NCBI GenBank assembly: GCA_033764725.1
Contig: JANRIR010000040.1
Coordinates: 104,070 to 168,069, forward strand
DNA from: RI-43 sp033764725
GTDB taxonomy: Bacteria; Pseudomonadota; Alphaproteobacteria; Caulobacterales; Aquidulcibacteraceae
Length of the DNA: 64,000 bases
Direction of reading: 5' to 3'
Shown piece after piece: positions 33,821 through 42,550 of this stretch. Both the position numbers and the translations under genes were made by a program. The notes below the pieces were generated by a model. The model saw only the letters and a program-made list of their open reading frames with translations. It did not search any database and was not told where the DNA came from. Every line of letters begins with the position of its first letter. Positions within the stretch are counted from its first letter, which is position 1.

Positions 33821-33877
33821 ATTCCTTCCATTGCCGGCAGCGCCGGCATGGCGATAGGTTCTATTCCTGGAAGGAAT
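33821..33877. promoter_or_regulatory. LysR-type operator region between hydrolase and regulator
   Basis: ATTCC-TGGAA-GGAAT (33863-33877) is a perfect palindrome around the classic LysR recognition form, and ATTCCTTCCA (33821-33830) is a second copy inverted relative to TGGAAGGAAT (33868-33877). Both lie in the divergent promoter region, which suits binding by the LysR protein encoded at 33885. Confidence 0.68.
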
Positions 33878-33884
33878 GGTCGCC

Positions 33885-34763
33885 ATGGATCGATTGCACG
33901 CCATGAGCGTGTTCACGCGGGTGGTGGAAGCCGGCACGTTCTCGGCGGCGGCGCGCGACCTGCGCCTGGGCCAGCCGGCGGTGTCCAAGCTCGTGGCGGC
34001 GCTGGAGGCGCAGCTCGGCGTTCGCCTTGTCCTGCGCACCACGCGCGGCCTGGCCCCCACCGAGGCCGGCCAGGCCTTCTATGAACGGGCGCGCCGGGCG
34101 CTGGCGGAGACCGACGGCGCCTGGGCCAGCGCGCGCGGCGCAGGCGCAGGCCTTGAGGGGCGCTTGCGGGTCAGCGCGCCCTTGACCTTCGCGCGGCTGC
34201 ACATCGCGCCGAAGCTCGGCGCTTTTCTCGACGCCCATCCCCGCCTGCAGCTCGAACTGGTGATGGACGACCGCAGCATCGACCTTGTGGAGGAGAGCAT
34301 CGACGTCGCGCTGCGCCTCGGCGCGCTGGCGGATTCAAGCCTCACTGCGCGCAAGCTGGCGCATGCCGAGCGCTTCGTCGTCGCCAGCCCAGACTATATC
34401 GCCCACCGCGGCGCCCCGGCGAAACCAGCCGACCTGATGGCGCATGACGCGATCGTCTATGTGCAGCCTGTCGGCGGCGATGAATGGCGCTTCCGCCGCG
34501 GCTCGGCGGAGACCTCCGTGCGGGTGCGCTCGCGGCTGGCGTTCACCGCGGCGGAGGGCGTGCGCGAAGCGGTGTGCGCCGGTCTTGGCCTGGCGATCGT
34601 CTCGCGCTGGATGATGGCCCCGGAGCTGGACAGCGGCGCCGTGACACCGGTGATGACGGACTGGACCGCGCCCGGAGTCGATCTCTGGGCGGTGTTCCCC
34701 AGTGGACGGCTGCCGAGCGCCAAGGCGCGGGCGTTTGTGAGGTGGTTCGAGGGGGTGTTGTGA
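33885..34763 (+). CDS. LysR-family transcriptional regulator (divergent to exported crotonase)
   Basis: 292 residues. The helix-turn-helix is canonical: MSVFTRVVEAGTFSAAARDL, GQPAVSKLVAALEAQLGVRL, TTRGLAPTEAGQAFYERA. The effector domain has GRLRVSAPLTFARLHIAPKL, LELVMDDRSIDLVEESIDVA and GLGLAIVSRWM. The ATG at 33885 lies after AAGGAA; an ATG at 33876 would add three residues. ATTCC...GGAAT sites in the promoter region suggest control of itself and of the divergent exported hydrolase. The inducer may be a cyclic diketone-like compound (inference from the target). Confidence 0.9.
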   Translation: MDRLHAMSVFTRVVEAGTFSAAARDLRLGQPAVSKLVAALEAQLGVRLVLRTTRGLAPTEAGQAFYERARRALAETDGAWASARGAGAGLEGRLRVSAPLTFARLHIAPKLGAFLDAHPRLQLELVMDDRSIDLVEESIDVALRLGALADSSLTARKLAHAERFVVASPDYIAHRGAPAKPADLMAHDAIVYVQPVGGDEWRFRRGSAETSVRVRSRLAFTAAEGVREAVCAGLGLAIVSRWMMAPELDSGAVTPVMTDWTAPGVDLWAVFPSGRLPSAKARAFVRWFEGVL

Positions 34764-34767
34764 GGGG

Positions 34768-36069
34768 TTAGGGCGCAGCGAGCGCGCCGGCCAGAAACCG
34801 CCAGTCCCGTCCGAGCGTGTCCGAGCGGCGCGCAAACCGGGCCGCCCCGCGCGAGAAGAGCAGCGCGCGCGCTGCGCGCCCCTTCGGCAATGCGGCGACG
34901 GCGTCCAGCGCGCGCGCGCGTTGCGTATCCGCGATGTCCCCACAGCGCAGCCGTAGCGCCAAGGCCAGGTGCTTGATGCGCAGCACCTCCTCGGTGAGCG
35001 CGCGCCACGCCGCGGCGCCAGGCGGGGCGTTGACGGTTCGTCTCACCACGGCGTCCCCCGCCAGCGCGAGATTGCGCAGGTCGCGCGCCCATGCCGGCCC
35101 GCGCGCGACGCGATATCCGATGTCCTGGCTGTCGTGCTGCACATAATCGTAGAGGGCCTCGTCCACGTAGGCGATCTCGCCGCTCGCCAACGCGCATGCG
35201 GCCAACCACTGATCGTGAAACGTCTTGGCGAACGTCTCCGGCAGCGGCAGCGCAACGCGCAGAATGGAGGGATCGATGACCGAAGCAGCCGACGTCACCG
35301 TGTTGGCGACCAAAATGCCCGCCAAGTCGCGCCATTGATTGTTTCGCTTCGACCAAAACGTTTCCGCGACGACGTCGCCGTTCTCACGCACGACGCGCAT
35401 GTCGCAATAGGCGAGCCGCGCGCCGGCTTTCAGCAATGCTGCGCGCGTGCGCTCGAGTTTCGTCTCGCGCCAGACATCGTCCGCATCGGCGAGCGCGATC
35501 GACGCGCAGGGCGGCGCAGCCGCCAGAACCGCAGCGAAATTTCCTGGCGCGCCGAGGTTGCGCTCCTGGCGCACAATGTCGAACCGCGCGTCGTCGCCGA
35601 TGGTCTCGGCGATGATGCGCCGGCCCTCGTCACGCGAACCGCCATCGAGCACGACGGCCCGCCAGTCGGTCGCCGTCTGAGCCCGGATCGAAGCGATCTG
35701 ACGCGCGAACAGGGCGGGCTTCGGATTGTGAACCGCAAGCGCGACGATCGTTTCCGCCCCGCCCCCGCGCGCGCGGAGGATGGACCCTGGCGCCAGCGCA
35801 GGGGCCTTCAACGCCACGCGCGCGACGGCGCCGTCGCCGCTGCGCAAGACGAGCGAGACCTTCGGATCGAAGTCCGCCGTGAATACTACGGCGAACGCGC
35901 CGGTCTTGCGATCATAGGCATCCACCGGATGCGCGGCGCCGCCCGCTTCCAGCCAGGGCGTCGCGCGGCCGAAGCGCCGCCCCTGCGCAACGCCATGGAT
36001 CTCATGCACCGCGCGCGCGCCGGCCGGCGTGCGGCCCCAGAACGTGACCTCCGCCGATGGATCGCGCAT
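34768..36069 (-). CDS. Glycosyltransferase family 2 protein with N-terminal extension
   Basis: 433 residues. Residues about 105-330 form a GT-A fold: IVALAVHNPKPALFARQIASI, AVVLDGGSRDEGRRI, ERNLGAPGNFAAVLAAA and ALADADDVWRETKLERT with the acidic nucleotide-sugar/metal motif, then NTVTSAASVIDPSIL and TFHDQWLAACAL. Residues 1-105 look like a separate beta-rich domain (AEVTFWGRTPAGARAVHEI, TADFDPKVSLVLRSGDG) often seen with surface-polysaccharide transferases. It is divergent from the next glycosyltransferase across 55 bases, at the edge of the polysaccharide cluster. The sugar is unknown. Confidence 0.82.
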   Translation of the reverse strand: MRDPSAEVTFWGRTPAGARAVHEIHGVAQGRRFGRATPWLEAGGAAHPVDAYDRKTGAFAVVFTADFDPKVSLVLRSGDGAVARVALKAPALAPGSILRARGGGAETIVALAVHNPKPALFARQIASIRAQTATDWRAVVLDGGSRDEGRRIIAETIGDDARFDIVRQERNLGAPGNFAAVLAAAPPCASIALADADDVWRETKLERTRAALLKAGARLAYCDMRVVRENGDVVAETFWSKRNNQWRDLAGILVANTVTSAASVIDPSILRVALPLPETFAKTFHDQWLAACALASGEIAYVDEALYDYVQHDSQDIGYRVARGPAWARDLRNLALAGDAVVRRTVNAPPGAAAWRALTEEVLRIKHLALALRLRCGDIADTQRARALDAVAALPKGRAARALLFSRGAARFARRSDTLGRDWRFLAGALAAP

Positions 36070-36124
36070 GCGTTACACACCCCCGCCCTGGCGCAGCCAG
36101 TGCGCCTCAGCTAACCCAAGCCGC

Positions 36125-37597
36125 ATGACGCGATGGTCCTGGCGCCATATCCAGATCGGGCTGAAGGGCCTGGGCGACGCCTCCGGGCCCGGCGCGAAAC
36201 TCGCTTACCTGCGCTACGCAGCAGCGCAAGGCCTCTACCTGCTGATTCGTCCGGAACTGGAATCGGCGCACGGCGGCGGGCGCGCCGGCGCCGTCGATCG
36301 CGCCTATCTCGACGCCCTCACCACGGCGAACGATCTGGAGGCGATGGCGCGCCGCGCCTTGCCGGTGACCGTGACGCCGGATCGGCCAGCCAGCTTCAAT
36401 CTGCTCACGCCCTTGCTCAATCCCGGCGCCTTTTTCGGCGGTTATCGGGCCTATCTTGGCTTCGCCGCCGCCTTGATGCGCAGCGGCGCGCGCGTGCGCT
36501 TCATCGCGACGGATCAGATGGAAGGGTCGAGAGCCGACATCGTGGCGGCCTGTACGCGCGTCGCGCCGGATATGGCGCATACGCTAACGCACGCAGAGAT
36601 CGTGGATCGCGTCGGCCCGACGCCTGCGCCGCTTGAGGTTTCACGGCACGACGTCTTCGTCGCCTTCTCCTGCGCCGGCGCCGCGCTGGCGCACAACACG
36701 ACGCAATCCTTTGCGCCGGGTCGACCGTTCGTGTTTTTCGCCCAAGACGAGGAAGGCCATTTCCACGCGCACGATTCCAGACGCGCCTGGAAGCTTTCGA
36801 CCTATGGCCTGCCCCATATCGCGATCTACAATTCGCCCTGGCTTGAGGACTATTTTCGCAGCGAGAAGCTAGGGCCGTTCGCGACCGGCGCCCTCGGACG
36901 CCGCGCGCTGCATTTTCGCCACGCGCTCGATCATGCGCCGCCGCCGCCCGCCGACGCGCTCGACACACGCACTAGCCGCAAGCTATTTTTCTTTGCACGT
37001 CCCGAGAAACATACCGCCCGCAATCTGTTCGAGCTTGGCCTGAACGGGCTGCGCCTGGCTGCGCAGCGCGGCCTGTTCGAGCCCTCCGTCTGGACGCTGC
37101 ACGCCGTCGGGACCAACGCCTATCCCGCGATCGCGCTGCCCGGCGGGCGGCGCCTGGAGTTCACCGGGCGGCTGCCGCTCGAAGCATATCGCGCGGCGCT
37201 GCCGAACTACGATGTCGGGCTTGCGCCGATGTTCAGCCCGCACCCGTCGGTGCCGAATTTCGAGCTTGCCGCCGCCGGCGTGCCGACGGTGACGACGACC
37301 TTCGCCAATCGGCCGGCGCCGGCCTTGACGGCGGCTGCGCCGAACCTGATTCCGGTCGCAGCGAGCGTCGAGGCGATCGCCGACGGGCTCGCCGCCGCCC
37401 ATGACCGCGCGCTCGACGGCGCGCGCCGGGTGCGCGACGCGGCGTTCGATTGGCCGCGCGCCTGGAGCCAAGCCTTTGACGACGATTGGATCCGGCGCTT
37501 CTGCGAGATCCTCTCAGCCGAGCTTAGCGAAACGACCGCCTGGGCGCTGGCGCCACAGGGCCGCCTGGCGCCCCCCACAGCGCAAACGCCCGGTTGA
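36125..37597 (+). CDS. Glycosyltransferase, WsaF-like (GT-B)
   Basis: 490 residues. The C-terminal half reads as a GT-B retaining transferase: RKLFFFARPEKHTARNLFELG, LEFTGRLPLEAYRAALPNYD, VGLAPMFSPHPSVPNFELAA and AGVPTVTTTFANRP. The N-terminal half has FNLLTPLLNPGAFFGGYRAY and FVFFAQDEEGHFHAHDSRRA, both typical of the WsaF family of rhamnosyltransferases. The start at ATG 36125 avoids overlap with the divergent GT2 gene; no clear ribosome site is visible. It leads the run of deoxysugar genes that follows, which fits a rhamnose-like donor (inference). Confidence 0.8.
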   Translation: MTRWSWRHIQIGLKGLGDASGPGAKLAYLRYAAAQGLYLLIRPELESAHGGGRAGAVDRAYLDALTTANDLEAMARRALPVTVTPDRPASFNLLTPLLNPGAFFGGYRAYLGFAAALMRSGARVRFIATDQMEGSRADIVAACTRVAPDMAHTLTHAEIVDRVGPTPAPLEVSRHDVFVAFSCAGAALAHNTTQSFAPGRPFVFFAQDEEGHFHAHDSRRAWKLSTYGLPHIAIYNSPWLEDYFRSEKLGPFATGALGRRALHFRHALDHAPPPPADALDTRTSRKLFFFARPEKHTARNLFELGLNGLRLAAQRGLFEPSVWTLHAVGTNAYPAIALPGGRRLEFTGRLPLEAYRAALPNYDVGLAPMFSPHPSVPNFELAAAGVPTVTTTFANRPAPALTAAAPNLIPVAASVEAIADGLAAAHDRALDGARRVRDAAFDWPRAWSQAFDDDWIRRFCEILSAELSETTAWALAPQGRLAPPTAQTPG

Positions 37598-37642
37598 CCT
37601 CGTCGCGCGAGGACTGGATAGGGAAGGCGAAAGAGGGTGGAC

Positions 37643-38209
37643 ATGGGATTGAAGCCGACGCGCGCGCCGATCGAGGGCCTGATGGTCGTCGAGGGGCCGC
37701 AATACCGCGACAACCGCGGCTATTTCTGGGAAGTGTTCAATTCGAACACGTGGGAAGCCTTCGGCCTCGGGCTCACCGTTCGTCAGGTGAATCAATCCGG
37801 CTCCATGAAGGGGGTGGTGCGCGGGCTGCACTTTCAACACACGCCGCCAATGGGAAAGCTGATGCGCGTGACGCGCGGCGCAGCCTATCTCGTGGCGGTC
37901 GACATCCGCGTGAACTCGCCGACTTTGGGCCAATGGTTCGGCGTCGAGGCGACCGAGGACAACAAAATTCAGGTTTGGGGCGAGGCGGGATTTGCGCGCG
38001 GCTTTTGCGCGCTGACCGACTACGCCGAGGTGCAATACTTTTGCACGGCCAATTACAGCCAGACGGGCGAAAGCGGCTTTAAATGGAACGACCCTGACGT
38101 CGGCGTCAAATGGCCCGTCGACAAGCCGATCGTGTCTGCGAAAGACGATGAGGCGCAATCCTTCAAAGATTGGCTGGCGCGTCCCGAAGCGCAATTGTTC
38201 AAGATCTGA
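37643..38209 (+). CDS. dTDP-4-dehydrorhamnose 3,5-epimerase family protein
   Basis: 188 residues, cupin fold. GVVRGLHFQ contains the catalytic His; YFCTANYSQTGESGFKWNDPDVGVKWP holds the tyrosine region and the WNDPD block. In the usual FAHGF motif the His is Arg (FARGF), so specificity may differ from a standard RmlC; a 3-epimerase or a variant sugar is possible. The ATG at 37643 is preceded by GAGGGTGG; a GTG six bases earlier is an alternative. It lies 45 bases after the glycosyltransferase and before two further nucleotide-sugar genes. rmlA and rmlB are not in the window. Confidence 0.8.
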   Translation: MGLKPTRAPIEGLMVVEGPQYRDNRGYFWEVFNSNTWEAFGLGLTVRQVNQSGSMKGVVRGLHFQHTPPMGKLMRVTRGAAYLVAVDIRVNSPTLGQWFGVEATEDNKIQVWGEAGFARGFCALTDYAEVQYFCTANYSQTGESGFKWNDPDVGVKWPVDKPIVSAKDDEAQSFKDWLARPEAQLFKI

Positions 38210-38245
38210 TCGCCGGAAACGACAGGGCACAGTCGGAGAATACGC

Positions 38246-39247
38246 ATGAAAATCATGGTGATCGGCGGCGGCGGGTATATCGGTTCCGCTTTGGTGCCGA
38301 GGCTTATCGAGCGCGGCTATGCGGTGTCCGTGGTGGATCTTCTCTGGTTCGGCAATCATCTGCCCGACAGTGTGAACGTCACGCCGGCCGATGCGAACAA
38401 TCTGACGGAGGACGACCTCAAGGGCCACGATCAGGTGATCTTCCTGGGCGGCTTGTCCAATGATCCGATGGCGGAATATTCGCCGTCGCGAAACTTTCAC
38501 GAAAACGGCGCGACGCCGCCCTATATCGCTTGGCTTGCGCGCCGCGCCGGGGTCAAGCGCGTCATCTATGGCGGCACTTGTTCGGTCTACGGCTATACGG
38601 TCAATGAATTGTACGACGAAGAGCGCCAGGCGCGCTCGGGCTATCCGTACGGACTGTCGAAGCTGATCGGGGAGTTCGGCATTCTGCAGCTGCAGGAACC
38701 CGGCTTCTCCACCATCTGTTTTCGGCAAGGCACGGTCTCCGGCTGGAGCCCGCGCATGCGCTTCGACCTGATCGTCAACACCATGTTCCGCACTGCGGTC
38801 CAGGAGAACGTCATCCGGGTGAACAATCCCGCGATCTGGCGCCCGATCCTCTCCATCCGCGACGCGGTGACGGCCTATGTCCGCGCCGTCGAGGCGCCCT
38901 ACGAGATCAGCGGCGTTTTCAACATCGCTTCGGGCAATTTCACGGTCGGGGAAGTCGCAGACATCGTCTTCGACGGAGTGGGCAAGCATCTAGGCATCCG
39001 CCCGAAAATGGAGATCAATTCGATTTCCGATTTTCGCAACTATAAAGTGTCGACGCAGAAATCCTCTGATGTGCTCAGCATCAAGGCGGCGTTTTCGGTT
39101 CCTGACATCGTGCAGGAATTGTGCGAACGGCGCGACGAGTTTGGCGATTTCTCGAACCCGCAATACTACAACATCCAGACCTTCAAGGCGCTTGAACAGG
39201 CGTCAGCCGAACGCGCGAGCCCGAAACGCCGCGCCGCCGACCGGTAG
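38246..39247 (+). CDS. NAD-dependent nucleotide-sugar epimerase/dehydratase
   Basis: 333 residues, extended SDR. GGGGYIGSALV (about 8-18) is the dinucleotide-binding loop; GGTCSVYGY supplies the Ser/Thr region and SGYPYGLSKLIGE the Tyr-x3-Lys pair; RQGTVSGWSPRMRFD and RPILSIRDAVTAYVRA fit the substrate domain. It probably epimerises or reduces a dTDP/GDP/CDP sugar intermediate. GGAGA precedes the ATG. Between an RmlC-like and an RmlD-like gene, it belongs to the same deoxysugar pathway; the exact reaction cannot be assigned. Confidence 0.86.
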   Translation: MKIMVIGGGGYIGSALVPRLIERGYAVSVVDLLWFGNHLPDSVNVTPADANNLTEDDLKGHDQVIFLGGLSNDPMAEYSPSRNFHENGATPPYIAWLARRAGVKRVIYGGTCSVYGYTVNELYDEERQARSGYPYGLSKLIGEFGILQLQEPGFSTICFRQGTVSGWSPRMRFDLIVNTMFRTAVQENVIRVNNPAIWRPILSIRDAVTAYVRAVEAPYEISGVFNIASGNFTVGEVADIVFDGVGKHLGIRPKMEINSISDFRNYKVSTQKSSDVLSIKAAFSVPDIVQELCERRDEFGDFSNPQYYNIQTFKALEQASAERASPKRRAADR

Positions 39248-39256
39248 TCTCCCGCG

Positions 39257-40132
39257 ATGAAAATCCTACTGCTCGGCGCAAACGGACAATTGGGCCACGA
39301 CATCCAAGCCGCCGCTGCAAAGACGGCGGGCTTCGACATCACTCCGCTCACGCGCAGCGACCTCGACCTCGCCGATCTCGCCGCAATTGGCCCAGCTTTG
39401 CGGGCCATGCGCTTCGATGCGCTCGTCAATTGCGCCAGCTACCACAAGACCGACGAGGTGGAATCGAACGCCCCGCTCGCCACATTGATCAACGCGCATC
39501 TGGTGCGCGATCTGGCCACGATTTGCGCGGAAAAGCGGGCGCGGCTGATCACCTTCTCAACCGATTACGTGTTCGGCGGCCAGGCCAAACGGGCGCCGCT
39601 GACGGAGGACGATCCTCCTGCGCCGTTGAATGTTTATGGCGCCTCCAAACTGCACGGCGAAAGCCTCGCGGCCGCAATCGCGCCGGATCTGGTCACCGTG
39701 ATGCGGGTATCGTCCTTGTTCGGCGTCGCCGGCGCCAGCGGCAAGGGCGGCAATTTCGTCGAGACGATGCTGCGCCTCGCCAAGCAGAACGGCGCGTTGC
39801 GCGTCGTCAACGATCAGATCATGGCCCCGACGGCGACCGCCGACATCGCCGAAGCTTTGCTGCGATACCTCGATCGTGGCGCGCCCTCCGGCGTCTATCA
39901 TGTCGCCGGCACTGGCCACACGAGCTGGCACGGCTTCGCTTCCCGAATCGTCGCCCGCGCCGGATTGGATGTGCCTGTCGAGCCGGTGCCCACCAGCGCG
40001 TTTCCCACCCCGGCGATGCGCCCGCCCTATTCCGTGCTGCACACCGCCAAAATCACCGCCGCACTAGATTGGGCGATGCCCGCCTGGGAAGATGCGCTCG
40101 ACCGTTACCTGACGGCGAAGGGCTATCTGTGA
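39257..40132 (+). CDS. rfbD: dTDP-4-dehydrorhamnose reductase family protein
   Basis: 291 residues, the usual size. LLGANGQLGHDIQ is the N-terminal cofactor loop, NCASYHKTDEVESN the segment following it, FSTDYVFGGQAKRAPLTEDD a family signature, and YGASKLHGE the Tyr-x3-Lys active site. It catalyses the last reduction to dTDP-L-rhamnose or a related deoxysugar with NADPH. It follows the epimerase by 9 bases. Given the atypical epimerase upstream, the final product may not be L-rhamnose. Confidence 0.85.
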   Translation: MKILLLGANGQLGHDIQAAAAKTAGFDITPLTRSDLDLADLAAIGPALRAMRFDALVNCASYHKTDEVESNAPLATLINAHLVRDLATICAEKRARLITFSTDYVFGGQAKRAPLTEDDPPAPLNVYGASKLHGESLAAAIAPDLVTVMRVSSLFGVAGASGKGGNFVETMLRLAKQNGALRVVNDQIMAPTATADIAEALLRYLDRGAPSGVYHVAGTGHTSWHGFASRIVARAGLDVPVEPVPTSAFPTPAMRPPYSVLHTAKITAALDWAMPAWEDALDRYLTAKGYL

Positions 40133-40194
40133 CACCATTCGACTTTAGACCAGCGAGGCCCTTGGCGGCACATCGACATTGAAGGCGCTACACG

Positions 40195-41160
40195 ATGAAC
40201 GTCGACGGATGCTCTTTCATGCTTGATGCCGCGACCAAGTTTTGGCGCGGCTTGCATATTGCCGGCTGGTTTCACCACCCCAAAGAACACCTTACGTCCG
40301 TACTTATCGAGGACAGGTTGATCGTCTTCCAAAGCGCAGATCTCTCACTTCCCCACGGCGGCGTCGCGGAGCTGGGCGAAAACAAGGGATTTGCGCTGCA
40401 TTGCATCCTGGAGGACAACATCTTCCCATGGGATGCAAAACTGACATTCGCGACGGACAGAGGCCGCACGTTCACTTGCAAGCTCTTCGACCTAATCAAT
40501 GAAGAGCGAAGCAACCCAACGCGCGCATTAACGCAGCGCTTCTTGGACCTCATTGCACGATCTAAAGGCGCCTCGATCCTGGATGTCGGCGGACGACAGC
40601 GAAGTCGTATCGATCGCAAAGCTGTATTTCGCGATAATGAAGTCATCGTCGTAGATATTCTAAGCGGGCCCAACGTTGATGTCGTCGCAGACGCACACTC
40701 GCTGTCGCGCCACTTTGCACCAGAAACCTTTGAATTCGTCACCAGCGTTTCAGTTTTCGAACACCTCGCCATGCCATGGAAAGTTGCGATAGAGCTTAAC
40801 GCAATTATGAAGACTGGCGGCTATGCCCTCATTCATTCGCACCAGACTTTGGGTATTCATGATGCGCCTTGGGACTTCTGGCGCTTTTCCGACGAAGCTT
40901 GGCGAGCGATCTTCAATTCAAACACTGGATTTGAGATTATAGATGTCGCGATGGGACACCCGCAATTTATTTTACCCTTTCTTTGGCGCCCAGACAAAGA
41001 GAATGCAGAGCGGTCAGCGGGATTTGAGTCGTCTTTAGCTCTAGTGCGAAAGGTGGGACCAGCAACAGAGTCGTGGAAGACAGACCTTACATCAGTTGTA
41101 AAGCACTCCTACCCAACTGCGCCAGACAACAACCCTGAAACTGACCAGTTGATGATCTAA
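40195..41160 (+). CDS. SAM-dependent methyltransferase, class I
   Basis: 321 residues. The SAM-binding loop is ILDVGGRQRSRID (128-140), followed by an acidic VIVVDI, FEFVTSVSVFEHLAMPWK and GGYALIHSHQTLGIHDAPWDFWRFSDEAW, a block seen in polysaccharide-associated sugar methyltransferases. Residues 1-105 form a beta-rich domain of unknown role. A+T content and codon choice differ visibly from the upstream genes, suggesting separate acquisition. Its place between rfbD and an RgpF-like gene suggests methylation of a surface sugar. Confidence 0.75.
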   Translation: MNVDGCSFMLDAATKFWRGLHIAGWFHHPKEHLTSVLIEDRLIVFQSADLSLPHGGVAELGENKGFALHCILEDNIFPWDAKLTFATDRGRTFTCKLFDLINEERSNPTRALTQRFLDLIARSKGASILDVGGRQRSRIDRKAVFRDNEVIVVDILSGPNVDVVADAHSLSRHFAPETFEFVTSVSVFEHLAMPWKVAIELNAIMKTGGYALIHSHQTLGIHDAPWDFWRFSDEAWRAIFNSNTGFEIIDVAMGHPQFILPFLWRPDKENAERSAGFESSLALVRKVGPATESWKTDLTSVVKHSYPTAPDNNPETDQLMI

Positions 41161-41257
41161 CTTTAGCTTAATTCGCTTAATGACTTGGCCTTGCCCAACC
41201 ACTGGAACAAGGAGGAATCGTTCGTTGGTTGGGAAAAGCGACTGAGGGTAACGACCA

Positions 41258-42478
41258 ATGCTGCGTAAAGTCAGAAGTCTCCTGCTGCTGTGGATTTTCG
41301 GGCCGGTACTCGGATTCGCCTACGAGACGTATTTGGCGTTGCGTGACACTTGGACTCGCGTGCGGGCGGCGGTCGGCGGGCGTTCGCTGATCGTTAAATC
41401 TTATGGCGAGGTAAACCCTCAGCTGATCGCGATCATCGCCAGTCAGGCCAGCGGCGGCGTGCCGAAGTCGGTTGAAAACCTCATTCAACTGTTGGCGGCG
41501 AGAAACGCTGCAATCCTCCTGGTCTGCAATGGGCGGTTGAACGAACAATCCCGCGCCCGCCTTGGTCCTATGCTGTGGCGGAGCATTGAACGCCCAAACT
41601 ACGGTCGCGACTTCGGAGCATATCAGGCTGGCGTCTTGCACCTCCTTCGCGAGCGGATCACAGCGAAGCGGCTTATCGTGGCGAACGACAGCATGTTTTA
41701 CGACATGGCCAGAGCACCGGCGATGTTGGAGCGTCTCATCACGAGTGAGCGCCATTTTACGGCGGCAACCGAAAATCACGAACCTGCCTACCATGTCGGA
41801 TCATTTTTGTTTGCCGTCAGCGATGATGTCCAGACATCACACGTTTGGCGAAAATATTGGCGCGCTTACAAACCGTCTTCATCCAGGCTGCATGCGATTC
41901 GCGCGGGCGAGCTGGGGCTGTCTCGAGCCCTCATCAAGAAAGGAGGATATGTTCCTGAAGTTCTTTACTCCGTCACCGACATCGCACCTTGGATGCGAAG
42001 CTGGACAGCGCCGGATCTGGCGCTCCGCCTCACGCGGTTGCCAACAGAACTTAGGGACGATGTGCGAAATGCGGAACTTCATTCCGCGATTAGTACGCCG
42101 CCCATGCTTTCCAGTGAGCTCGTTCGATTCGCCGTCGACTTCGACCCCTCGGATGCGATCGATCGACTGGAGGGGCGCACCGCTCGGGCCCTGAAGAACA
42201 TCCCTATTGGCGGCGTGGTTGACGCACTGCTGAAGAAAATGGAGCACCGGAGCCAGATTCATTGGGCTGGCGCGCTGATGGTCGAGCGACTGAACTTAGG
42301 CTTCATGAAGAAGGACTTCGCGTATCGCGGCGTATACGACATCAATGACTTCATTCAGGTCATGGCTGAATTGAATTATGCCGACATGGCCGAAGTCCAA
42401 CTCGAGACGCGCAAACGCGGCTCCCCCGCCTCGTTGCGCGGTATTCAACGAATACTGTATCAGGCGGGTCACATCTGA
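41258..42478 (+). CDS. Rhamnan synthesis protein F (RgpF)-like
   Basis: 406 residues matching the RgpF family of polysaccharide proteins: AIIASQASGGVPKSVENLIQ, LVCNGRLNE, IERPNYGRDFGAYQAGVLHL, LIVANDSMFYDM, YHVGSFLFAVSDDV and SRALIKKGGYVPEVLY. RgpF proteins take part in assembly or side-chain addition of rhamnose-rich glycans. A short hydrophobic stretch near the N-terminus (LLLLWIFGPVLGFA) may anchor it. GAGGG precedes the ATG. It is somewhat A+T-richer than the core genes and ends the polysaccharide cluster. Confidence 0.82.
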   Translation: MLRKVRSLLLLWIFGPVLGFAYETYLALRDTWTRVRAAVGGRSLIVKSYGEVNPQLIAIIASQASGGVPKSVENLIQLLAARNAAILLVCNGRLNEQSRARLGPMLWRSIERPNYGRDFGAYQAGVLHLLRERITAKRLIVANDSMFYDMARAPAMLERLITSERHFTAATENHEPAYHVGSFLFAVSDDVQTSHVWRKYWRAYKPSSSRLHAIRAGELGLSRALIKKGGYVPEVLYSVTDIAPWMRSWTAPDLALRLTRLPTELRDDVRNAELHSAISTPPMLSSELVRFAVDFDPSDAIDRLEGRTARALKNIPIGGVVDALLKKMEHRSQIHWAGALMVERLNLGFMKKDFAYRGVYDINDFIQVMAELNYADMAEVQLETRKRGSPASLRGIQRILYQAGHI

Positions 42479-42550
42479 TCTGCACAAACGGCGTGCGGTA
42501 TCTTGCTGGCGCACGCGCAGCTAAAGTGTCACGACTGAGTCGCCGCCCCC

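Noticed and set aside
41194..41233. Inverted repeat CCCAACCA/TGGTTGGG before the RgpF-like gene
   Set aside because: The 24-base loop and lack of a T-run make it a poor terminator, and the in-frame TTG inside it soon meets a stop, so it is not an alternative start.
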